Assembly (NCBI RefSeq): GCF_031755915.1
Contig: NC_083384.1
Coordinates: forward strand, 26,578,001 to 26,642,000
Reading direction: 5' to 3'
DNA: 64,000 bases
DNA from: Ziziphus jujuba
Taxonomy: Eukaryota > Streptophyta > Magnoliopsida > Rosales > Rhamnaceae
Numbering within the stretch: the stretch's first letter is position 1; each line of letters starts with the position of its first letter. The translations under genes and the position numbers were made by a program. Shown piece after piece: positions 26,016 through 40,155 of the stretch. The notes under the pieces are model-generated. The model saw nothing but the letters and a program-made list of their open reading frames with translations. It searched no databases and was not told where the DNA came from.

Positions 26016-26731
26016 ACAGACAAGACCTCAAATATTTTTTTAATTACATCCGGAATCATTATAATATTCGATCAACAGTCGTTTTTCGGCTTTTGGCTTA
26101 CCACGTGATGAGCATCTAATCATATCATAGAAGCATCAAGACCGTTCAATTTGATGAAGCAGAGAAAACCAATTGTAGATAAAAGGAAAAGGCCGCATTG
26201 CTTATGGTGGTATCAACTGCATGTGATTTTAATCTCTTAGGTTTGACTGTTATCCACGTCATCCGGTTGTAAAATAATCGAAATATAGTTTGAGTGTAAG
26301 CAACCTAACCCATTCCACTTTGCTTCATTTAAACCAATGGCGGCAAGGTCATTGCGTAATTCAATGAACAATCCAGGGGCATTTAGGATCGAAAATCGAA
26401 GCCCAAATTGTCCAATAGGAAAACTTCAGCCTTCAACAAATTGAGGCGCGGCCAAAATCGTCTTTCCCGATTCGCTATTGTTCCCCACAATCATTACACC
26501 TGCTCGCACCTGATAGGTTCCTCAAGGCGGCAGTTGTACACGTGGCGAGCATTCTTTAGCACCAGGGTTCGTACACACACAATATTATAAAAATGGAAAA
26601 AAAAAAAAAATATATATATATATATATATATTTATAAAAGAAAACTTGGCGTTGTTGGCGACCACCTCGATATCAAAACTAAATTATCAAAAAATAATAA
26701 TGATAAAATAAAAGAAGGAAAAAAGGATAGT
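26016..26731 (+). promoter_or_regulatory. Upstream region of the PAS-Raf kinase gene
   Basis: About 700 bases lie between the end of block B' and the kinase start codon. They include a G-box core (CACGTG, about 26103-26108), a second ACGTGG motif (about 26539), and a long (TA)n tract at 26611-26631. The GC content rises here compared with the blocks to the left. A short open frame at 26408-26590 has no support and may be part of a leader or of an older gene. No transcription start can be fixed from sequence alone. Confidence 0.4.
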
Positions 26732-29700
26732 ATGCGCATTGCGCACCCTTCCTCCGGCAAGCCACCGGCGATGGCGAGAGCCGACGAGAAGTCACCGGTG
26801 CGTATTTACAGAGCATTAGAGGATCGATGCGAGAGCTTGGAGAAGAGCCACGAGAGACTCAAAGAGCAGCTCGATAAGTTGGTGAACGAGAAGAAGAAGG
26901 AAGAGGTGGCGGCGATGATGGAGTCAGATTCAGTCGGAGTGTCGTCGGAGTATCCATTTCCGGTACGTATTCGGGGATGCTTCGTGTCGGGAAGTCCGTA
27001 CAGAAGCATTTTGGAATCTTTGGGTCACGCCGTTCATGTTTGCGAAGCTTCCACGGGAGAAATCATATACTGGTACTGTATCTGATTAGAAATCACAAAA
27101 CTGCGTCGTTGGATCTTTTTTGTTTTTTTTGGATTAATTGATTTTTTTTTTTTTTTTTTTGAGTGTGATTGATGGTTTTGCTTTAATTGTGACGGATGAA
27201 ACAGTAGCTTTGCTCTAAACAGTACATAAGCTAATTAATTAATTGGAGAGCACCGAAATGTTTAGTCAATTGGCTAATACTGAAAACATTTGAAGTTTGA
27301 TAATTGGATAATGAAAGAAAGTTATAAATCTTATATAGAAATCTGATGAATTAATTAGCTTTTTGGGTCAATGTTCAGATTGATATATGCATCGTGCATG
27401 TACATTGACCTGAATTTACTGTTGAACCATCTTAGGAATAAAATTGATGAGACATGGTTAAAGCGGTTGACACATAGTAAGTATTTGAAGCTGACGAATT
27501 GCTTGGATCAGGTGGGGGATTGTAGGTTGCGTAGCTATATATATATATATATATATATGTATATAGTTTAAAGCAATATACATAATTTTTCTTCTACTAG
27601 GCGATGTCCCCCAGCTTATCCGGCCCATCGTGACGGGCAGGATAAGCTCCTGACGTTGGGCAATTGATGATCACTATATATGTATATTATATAGTTGCCC
27701 TTTTATCAGATCCGTAATATAACTGGAGATGTCGGAGAACGAATTTCTCAGGCATGGTGGGTTGGGAAGGTCATTTTGGATTGGGCCATTGATTAACAAT
27801 GTAGCAAACGAAATAATTAGCACACGATATATAATTATTTTACCCAAAAAAAAAAAAAAAAAAACATACAGTATCTAAGTACTGGTTGATAATAAGAATT
27901 CGGTAGTCATTTTAATAATTACTTATGACCTCTTTGTTCCAACAATAGAATTGATAAAGTTTGAGGTAAATTGCAGGAGAGTTGTTGACTATCTTGAGAA
28001 TTGTTTGGTAACACAGTTTACAAGTCTAGCAAGGCTCCACTTGATCCTAAAGTTTGGTTCAGATAATTTAACTTTTATCAGGGTTAACTGCAAAAAGGGC
28101 TTGCTTGGCATAGTATGATTGTCTCTCTCTGACTCTCATTTATCAACAAGGGTGGAGAATATTCATCTGCAATATATATATATATATATACATACATACA
28201 TACATATTTAAATGAAACAGGATCAGTCATTTTTAAAAACAATATATGTGATTCAATGGTATAATGATTAGCTATAGATTGTTGTTGTTCAAGGTGGCCT
28301 TTACGATGTGTGACTTGGAAATGGAAATATATGTTTTTTACTTTAATGGGAGGACTGCTCTTTGTCCCCATCTTGCTCACGACATCTTCAACTATTTTGT
28401 AGCTAGACTGTTGTTAGAACTTTAGAAAGTTATTGATTGATATCACATGGCTCGTCTTTTTTAACTTGTTAGACAAATAAATGATTTTAATCATGCAGGA
28501 ATCGCTCTGCTGAGAACCTCTATGGGTGGAAGAACTATGAAGTTGTTGGACATGGGGTTGGTGGTGAAATCCTTATCCCTGAAGAACATTTCGTAGCTCT
28601 ACAGAAAATCATTGAAAGGTTGAGAAGAGGGCAGTCATGGTCAGGTCAGTTCCCTTTTAAGAAGAGGTCCGGTGAAATATTCATGGCTATAGCGACCAAA
28701 AGCCCATTATATGAGAATGGCGTGCTTGTTGGTTTTATCACTGTTGCCAATGATGCAGCAGCTTTTAATAGAATGGAAGCACGAAACAGGACACATGAAG
28801 ATAGTGCCAATTCCCAACATAGAGGATCGCAGTCATACTTGAAAAGGATTCAGTGGCATGGACACCCACCTATTGCACCAGTTCCAGAGATAGCTTCATC
28901 TGTTTCCAATCTGGTGCTTATTTATCACTTTACTACATTTCTCTCTCTTCTTCATTCTGTGGTCTTTTCAGTTATATTTTCTCTAAATTTCTGAAGTATA
29001 CCATAGACATTGTATTCTTGAACTAATCAGGCCTCAAAAATTTTTTTGCGGGGACATGGAGATGATGCATGTAACATATCCAAGGACAGAGAGGATTCTG
29101 TAACAGACACCAAAGATGCCAATGCCAAGAAAACTGGTATCCAAGTGAGTATCTGTAATGGATTATGCCATTTGAAATTTATTTATTTTTTGTAACAAGT
29201 ACTTGAACATAAATACTTCAAAACTGAATATTTGATTTTAAGATCATTATGTTTGTTTGTATGTTTTTTAAGAATTTAGGGATACTTTTTCGAATAATAC
29301 ATTGAAATTGTTCAGTGCATGAAAAGTAAGTTGGAATCATTCTGTGAATAAAAATTATGCTAGATTATAATTTCCCAACTAGACCATCTTCTCTGAGCAA
29401 TTTCATTCTTTTTTATGGAAAGCTGATTCCTTAATAAGCTATAGGTTTCTGAAATATATATTATTCTTTAGACAATATCCCTGTCATGTGAAAATTGTCT
29501 TCTTCCTTGTTTATTTTGAGTATAACATGTGTTAGTTTGATATATATAATAGGGCCCACTTCTTACAAACTTAAGCTTTTGGGTTAGATGGTAACTCAAC
29601 ATATTTATTTAGAGAGGGAAAGATATAGTTAAAGTTAATTGAAAAAGTTTAATTAATATAATCTTCCAAAGATACACACTTGGAGAACAATGTAAAGATG

Positions 29701-32610
29701 TACTGTGTATATCTCTAATGTAGGTTTTGCAAATACATTTTACTCAACTATATCATTGGGTGCACCGTAGGCAGCAAAATTCTTGGCAAAGCTGCATATC
29801 AAGGGAACCGACAATAGTGGAAAGAAAGATGATGGAACAACTGTACAAAATGGTTCAAGTGAGACTTTGTCTATGAGCAATGAGCCTAATTCTAAAAGCG
29901 ATTCAAAAAAACCAACTTCATGTGGCTACATAGTTGATACAGATTATAAAGGAGATGGACACCACAGAAAAATCAAGATATCTCTAGCAGCTAAGCGATA
30001 TGCACGTGGGCATGAAATACCAAATTCAACTGAAGATGGTTCTGTTCTAGCCTCTTCAAGGGAGTGCAAGGAGTGTTTGACAGGATTAGAGTGTGATGAG
30101 AATTCAAAGGAAGCAGAACCAGAAGTAGCCAACTTGAATGCAGTTCAGATAGAAGATGGCAAACAATTCTCAAGTTTAGGGGGAAGCACTGACAGCAATG
30201 GAAGTTCATCAAGCAAAGGGGATAATGAATCTAACACCATAGTAGATTGTGAGATTCACTGGGAGGACCTGCATTTAAGGGAGGAGATTGGACAGGGTAA
30301 ACTTGTGAGCTCAATTTATTTTGTAAATTAGTTCTTTCTTTTTCCTTTAGACTCTACACGTTGCTCATCTGATATAAGATTTTAGTATTATGATAGCTAT
30401 TCTTACCTTCAACGATGAAGACTTGTGCTTGGATTCTGGGAAACAGGAAACTAGAAATGTTTATTAGAGGTTGTGGAATCATATTGAGCATACTTTTTCT
30501 TGCCTTACAGGTTCTTGTGCCATTGTTTATCACGGAATTTGGAATGGATCGGTAAATTTAAGCTAAAAGTACCCCTTTTTCTTAGTTCTTAACCCAAGTG
30601 GTAATGTGGTATCATATGTTTTAACCTTAAGATAACTTGGCTTCTCTTGAATAGGATGTTGCTATCAAGGTGTACCATGGGAATCAATATACTGAGGGAA
30701 TTCTACAAGACTACAAAAAGGAGGTAGTTCAAACTCTCAACTTTATTTATTTATTTATTTATTTTTTTCCTAAACATTATTTGGAAAAGGAAGACACTTT
30801 ATCCGTGGATCTTACTTGTGTATCCTTCAGATTGATATAATGAAGAGATTGAGACATCCAAATGTATTGTTGTTTATGGGAGCAGCATATTCACAAGAAC
30901 GACTAGCCATTGTCACAGAGTTCTTACCCAGGTAAAAGGGACTGCATATTTTTCTAAGCCAAGTTAACAGATAATTGTAAGAGTCAATGTTCCAATCAAA
31001 GTAGGTTCCTTTTGTATTAAGTAAAATTATAAAATGCACTTATGATCTTTTATGCAACTTGGCATCATGGTTAAGAGTAAGAAGCTTTTTGTGTCAATTA
31101 GTCCGGTAGATGGCCTAATAATTACTCACACTTTTATGATCTCCTCTTTTCATGGGCATTATTCCCAGAACCTTACATTGCGTTTTGTTTGTGTTGTCAG
31201 GGGAAGCCTTTTTAGAACACTTCACAAGAACAATCAGGCACTTGATATCAGACGGCGTCTGAGGATGGCTCTTGATGTTGTGAGTCTGTGCTTCTTTTAT
31301 GTGTTGTCTGTGTTGGGAAGTCAAATTAACATTAAGACAGATTGCTTTATTCTCAGCTATGCTACAACATAACACACTTTTTATTTTACTGCAGGCTAGA
31401 GGTATGAATTATTTGCATCACAGAAATCCACCTATAGTGCATAGAGATCTTAAATCGTCTAACCTGCTTGTTGACAAGAATTGGAGTGTCAAGGTAATTT
31501 TTAATGATTGATAGCTTAATAATGAAGCAGATTGAGATTAATATCAATTTTCTTAGGAAATTTATACTCTTCAGGTTGGAGACTTTGGCCTGTCAAAGTT
31601 GAAGAATGGGACCTTCTTGACAGGAAAATCTGCGAGAGGGACGGTAATAATGTTTTCCTCTTATCTCTAGTTACAGTATCAATGTTCATAGCAGTAATCA
31701 GCTCCTATCAATATCATCTTTTATGCCCCTTGCATTTCTAAATGCAGCCTCAGTGGATGGCCCCTGAAGTCCTTCGCAATGAACCTTCAAATGAAAAGTA
31801 ATTTCTGTAAACCAAGCTTTAGAATTTTATCTAGGTGGTTTTACAACTCAACTCCCTTTTTCAAATGGAGCTTTGAATGTGGAAGAGAATACTTGGTGAA
31901 CTTTCGGTTCTCAATATAAAAGTTTTGCCATCTAAAATTTCCAACTCTCTGGGAAACCTTGTTTATTAATCACTATTAGGGGATTCAAAGTTTCATGCTT
32001 TTATTACTTCTTCGTTTCCAGTCACCAAATAATTTCCATTAGCAAAGCAGTACATAAAAATGTTCTTTCAATAATGATAAAAGTAAAGGCCATAATTGGT
32101 TCCTTTCCAAGTTTCATGGTTTTACTAATTCATTGCATTGTCTTCTATTGAACAGATCCGATGTTTTCAGCTTTGGTGTGATTCTCTGGGAACTAATGAC
32201 TGAATCCATTCCATGGAATCACTTAAATTCTTTACAGGTCTTTCTTTTGGAACCTCACATTGCATGCACCTTTTCATCCACTAACAAATTGAAAGTTAAC
32301 CATTTCCTTGTTCCATTTGAAAGGTTGTTGGAGTTGTAGGCTTCATGGATAGAAGATTAGACCTGCCAGAAGGCCTTGATCCCCACGTAGCATCAGTCAT
32401 CCAAGACTGTTGGCAAAGGTACGTCGTTCTATACTTTTTAAGTTTCTAACCCACTATTTCTTAGCCTGGAATTTGCTAGTAGTACTAAACCTGTATTCTA
32501 AAACAAGCAGTGACCCACAACAACGTCCATCTTTTGAAGACATAATCCAAAGAATGATGATACTTCAAAGAGCTGCACCATTGCCTACTCGGAAAAGCTC
32601 AGAACCTTAG
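26732..32610 (+). CDS. PAS-domain Raf-like MAPKKK, 14 exons
   Basis: Exons as read: 26732-27072, 28499-28913, 29031-29144, 29771-30296, 30511-30551, 30655-30723, 30831-30931, 31201-31279, 31395-31493, 31575-31643, 31748-31797, 32156-32237, 32324-32418, 32511-32610. All junctions are GT-AG and in phase, giving 726 residues. An alternative start is M14. Residues 24-58 look coiled-coil, about 88-205 form a PAS domain ([20 protein letters not shown]), a polar linker follows, and the kinase domain runs from about 459 to the end. Catalytic motifs are complete: GQGSCAIV loop, VAIKV lysine, [17 protein letters not shown]. This is the architecture of the plant PAS-containing B-type Raf group, serine/threonine kinases thought to act in hormone and stress signalling. 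Intron 1 (1.4 kb) holds only AT-rich DNA. It is the only copy in the window with a promoter and PAS exons. Confidence 0.92.
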
Positions 32611-33243
32611 AATTTTTTTGTGGTTTTTACAACAAATAGTGGCTGTCCATTGTAAATGCAGTCAGAAACAGTTTAGAAGAAAGTTCATAGATTTTAACTC
32701 AAAGAATGCTCACTCAAGAGGAATATGGAAAAGAAGGTGGGAATGTGACAGTGTATTCTCATTAGGACACATAATATATACCATGTAGCTTGTAACTGAA
32801 GGTGGCTCAATCATAACCACTGCAGAACAAGAAAATGTAAAAATAGCTTGGAAACCCTTTTTGCCATGATCTACACAAACTCTAGGTTTCATAATTATAA
32901 CCTCTTTTTTTTTTTTTTTTTTTTTTTTTGGTTGGGGGGGGGGGGGGGGGGGGTGGGGGTGGGGCGCTTTTGGTCTTCAAAATTTCATTCTTGAATTTTA
33001 CTCTTCATTTACATTGTTACAGACTTAAAAGCTTTTTGTTTTAGAAACTCCATCCGTCCTGTTTTTGGTTTACCAGAGTAGGAAGTTTGGTTGAATTTTT
33101 TTGTTATGTTTGCTTTCAGTGTTTTGAGCAGCTTTTTGGTTTTTTTGTTGTAAATAAAAAATGTAAAAGAGGTAGAGGTTGATATACCTTTGAAATTCCA
33201 ATTCGAAATGATGGCGATTTAATGTAAATTAACATCATAGTTA
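32611..33243. other. Raf 3' flank with T/G tract
   Basis: The 3' flank of the Raf gene. At 32904-32964 a run of about 26 T is followed by a run of about 20 G and further G5 and G4 groups. The tract is absent from the unit 2 counterpart (about 45849-45860), which has only a short T run. From 33047 onward (ccgtcctg... taccagagtagg) the sequence matches 51094 onward in unit 2. No gene is seen. Confidence 0.6.
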
Positions 33244-33420
33244 GGGTAAATATCATTAACCTCTCCTGAAATTTGCTATTATTATAAATAAACCTTTGAA
33301 AAGTTGTTCTTCATCACTTCCCTTGCCATATATCCACGTTAGTCAAAAGTAACGGTCAAAGGATGTGATAGACAATTCGTTTTATCATTGGTCTCCCTTA
33401 AGGTTTGTTATATTTATAAA
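33244..33420. repeat. Dispersed repeat around ccacgttagtcaaaagtaac
   Basis: The segment from cctctcctgaaatttgctatt to gtgatagacaattcg recurs in unit 2 (51299-51440). In inverted form its core recurs near 40820-40880 (gtaacttttgactaatgtgg), and a weaker related copy lies near 42165-42260. It is non-coding; I cannot assign it to a family. Confidence 0.55.
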
Positions 33421-33534
33421 CACCAGCAAATTTTTACTGGATTTCTATTTGTTGCCGAAGCAGAAAGTTAAAAAAAAAAAAAAAAGAATAAATATTATCT
33501 GAAATCTAAAAAATGAAGTGCATGATTAGAATTA

Positions 33535-35190
33535 CCAGCTTCTTTTCTCTCGATGTTTCTCCATGTTAAGTAAGCTCAGATTATGAGTATCACTAACAAG
33601 CTCACAACCATCGAGATCACCACAATAACAATTTTTGTGGTATTCCTTTTTATTTGCATAAATATCAGTCAATTACAACGTCTATGGTTTGTATTTACTT
33701 AAAAATGGCATAAATTTGCAATTGCAAAGTAAAAATAAAGATTGTAAGATAATTAACATGAAATAGAAATGTTCATTTCTCGACACCATGGAAAACTTTA
33801 AGGGATGGGAGGTGTTGGAGGTGAAGACTTGAAACAAGAAGACCGAAAAAGAAGAAGAGAAAGAAGCAGAAACAGCAGGCGAAGAGCTACTGCCACCGGC
33901 CAGCAGCGCTGCAGCACTTGTGCCACTTTGGTGCTGTTGGAGACAGAGAAAGCGGTGCCACGGCACTGCCAAGTAAGGCCAATGGCATTGCTGTGGATTT
34001 CCTAAGTTGTTTTTTATTTGTTGACTCGCCCTGGGTTTCATATATATGCAGCCCTATGTATTTTATACGGATAAGAGAGAAAAATAACCGCAAAAGAGAA
34101 AGAGAGATTGTCTTCGCCATTGTAAAACCTTCAAACATGGCCAACCTGGGATTTTAGAAGCCTTAGGCCACTTTATAGGTTAACGCTTTTTTATAAATAT
34201 TTAAAATAAATTAATAATACAATAAATAAAAACAATATTTTTTTATTAAATTAAAAAAATATTGAAAGTGGAAGATGATACAAAAAATTTAAAAGATAAA
34301 TAAACTCAAAGGGTAAGGTTTGATAGAGATTTATGTGTTTTTATATATCCAAAAAACAAACTTTAATTATACCAAAATTATAGCTTTATTGGAGGAAAAA
34401 AATAATTATGAAAAAAATAATTATGGTTGTAATTTTATTTTTTTTTAAAAAAAATAAATTATAATATCATTTATAGATACTAATTTCTATTAATAAAAAA
34501 ATGTAAAAACATAAAATAATGAAAGGGGTCCTAACCAAAAGGGGACCTTGTGACATTGCACCCTAGGCCCTTGGTTAATGACGGCACTGCCTTCAAAGAT
34601 TGATAGTAAATTCTAAGCTGGTGTGCGTTATGAATGTAAGGATCACATTGACCGCAAAACCATGTTAAAAATTTCTTCTCTCCTTTTATTTTTCAACTTT
34701 GTGTTTGCTTGTGTGTTTTGATGTTATTTTGCTTGATTCTTTGTTACCATTTATCCCAAGATTCTGCAGAAAATTAGTGAGAAAGCCTAATTTTTCCCAA
34801 CAGGAGGTTTATCTAGAAGAAACTTCTCTGTTACTTATTCACCAATCATGGTCTTTGAATGTACTGTGGCACAGAGAAAGTACAGGAACGTACAAAGCAA
34901 GGACTATGTTGTTTGATGAATAGGAAACCTATCACCTTGCACTGTTGGTTATGATAAACGAATTTAAAAACAACGATTAGTCAAAAAAGCACCATAATTA
35001 CTAGCAATATAGGATAAATAGCACCACCTTATTACCAATATTTTGCACTTATGAAATATTCAATATATGGGTTAGAGAGACACCAAAATTACTAGCTTGA
35101 TTGGTTGCATCCAAATTACCTGCAGAGGTAGTAGAGTTTCACTCAAGGAATGAGGAAGGAGAAGGTCCCAATTGAGGCGGTTGAGCAGTT
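33535..35190 (-). pseudogene. Relic of another CRK gene, unit 1
   Basis: Two decayed pieces lie in CRK order on the minus strand. At 35190-35120 is the end of a CRK exon 1: proline/serine-rich juxtamembrane sequence ending at a gcag/gtaattt donor, comparable to the SPPSPNS region of the neighbouring CRK. At 33655-33535 is a transmembrane exon resembling the CRK exon 2 at 38139-38020 (isoleucine/valine-rich, then a cysteine), but its acceptor reads gcaa instead of gcag. No DUF26 or kinase exons remain nearby. A hAT-like element lies between them. The same two pieces occur at 53331-53261 and about 51645-51535. I infer a dead receptor kinase gene older than the unit duplication. Confidence 0.55.
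34136..34589. mobile_element. hAT-like non-autonomous element, unit 1
   Basis: The element is bounded by an exact 8-bp repeat, CCTTCAAA, at 34128-34135 and 34590-34597. Eight-base target duplications are typical of hAT transposons. The ends are imperfect inverted repeats: catggccaacc on the left, and cagtgccgtca read inward from the right. It is AT-rich with no coding frame, so non-autonomous. The unit 2 copy (52140-52730) has the same target duplication and an extra internal stretch missing here, so this copy suffered an internal deletion. Confidence 0.8.
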
Positions 35191-35761
35191 ATACAAAGGT
35201 TCTAAATAGATTGCATAGTATAAGTTGTAAGAGGACTACAGCAACCATAATTGATAATACATGCCAATAGTTTGATATGAATCCCTGCAACTTGTGAAGC
35301 AGAGAAATGTAGTTGAACTTTTTCTTTATGTACTTTTTTTTTTTTTCTTTATTACATAAGTGGAACAAGTTTAATTATGACAAAGAAAGGCGGCTAAGTT
35401 TTTATACTAAAGTACAAATCATCTTGAATCTGAGTGGTTCAGAATAAACTCCAGCAATAAAATGTGGTTATAGGTTCCAGATAGTAGTTGGAGCACTCCA
35501 TCATCATCCGTGACAGCTGGGATGACTTTTTAAATAATCTTTTTTCTTTTTCTTTTTTTTTCTTTCCTTTTTTGGTGTTAAAGGTTCTGTATGCATACAT
35601 TTAAAGAAATATTTAGCATCAAAATCATAGTTTTACTGGGAAAACACTTTATTTATTGTACATGTCCTCAGCACACACAGCAAGAGTAGGAGATTGATAT
35701 CCCTCGTGACATCTGAACAAGCTTAATTCTAGAAGAGAAAGCATACAACATTTTAACATTT

Positions 35762-39303
<3,542 letters not shown>

Positions 39304-40155
39304 TTTTTACAAGCTGTAAAAGACTGGAAGCATAATATGAGGGGAAAAAAAAAAAAAAAAAAAAAGATGGAAGAAGAACAAGTGCAAACTGAGCCTTCCC
39401 TGCAACTGCTGAAGCAAAAAAAAAAAAAACACACCCAGTTGGCCTTTTTTTTTGGGGGGTTTACATGGTTGTTTTATTATGGAAGATATTTAATTAAATT
39501 CATGCATTACATAAGGAAGCTGATGTTGATTTTTGACAGAGAAAGGTGGCCAAGAAATCAAGACTTTATGGGGGCATTATCATATAATCATATAAGTATA
39601 TTATTCCAGATGATGACCTTATGAGCCATGACTTAGGAAATGACTTGGTAACCAACCACATTGTGCCACGTGTTTAATGAAATTGCTTGTGAAATGAGGA
39701 AAGCCAAATCCTGGTGTACAGAACTCGACGTCGTTCTCTCTGTAAACCCTATTAGACTTGGTCATAGGACATTTTGAAATGAATTTAGCATTTGCCGCCA
39801 ATGGGATTCATTCAATAATGGATTTAGTAGAAGTCCCATGTATGTATGGATTTATTTTAGTATTTTTTCTGAAACAATAGTATAACAAGTTATTTATTGA
39901 CCGACTTTTTTTAAAATATATATATATGATCACTTTGGTTGTTGAGCTTTTGAAGGAACAGGAACACTTCGGGAAGAAAATAAAAAGTTTTCTTTCTTGT
40001 TTGTTTTTAAAGGTGCCGTGTGAACCAGGTTTCTTCCCCTTAAGTAAAAAAAAAGAAAAAAAAAAGAAAAAAGAGGTGATTAAAATACACTTAAAACTAT
40101 TGAAGATTTCTTTGAGACTATCATTCATCATTTTAATGAATGGTTTGCCGATTAA
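39304..40155 (-). promoter_or_regulatory. CRK copy 1 upstream region
   Basis: Upstream side of the CRK, shared with unit 2 (58064-59680). It has A-rich runs just before the start codon and one copy of an ~80-base segment (about 39461-39535) that is amplified to six copies in unit 2. Further up are a ccacgtg motif (about 39666-39672) and a poly-A/G run near 40050. The homology between units stops at 40155. No start site could be fixed. Confidence 0.5.

Noticed and set aside
26408..26590. 60-residue open frame upstream of the Raf gene
   Set aside because: Basic and without a recognised domain; lies in the promoter region, runs into (AC)n/(TA)n sequence, and no second copy or splice context supports it. 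It might be a decayed small gene, but the evidence is too weak.
33682..34157. Overlapping frames on both strands before the hAT-like element
   Set aside because: They recur in unit 2 only because the unit was duplicated. The frames change between copies (indels not in threes), so they are not under coding constraint.
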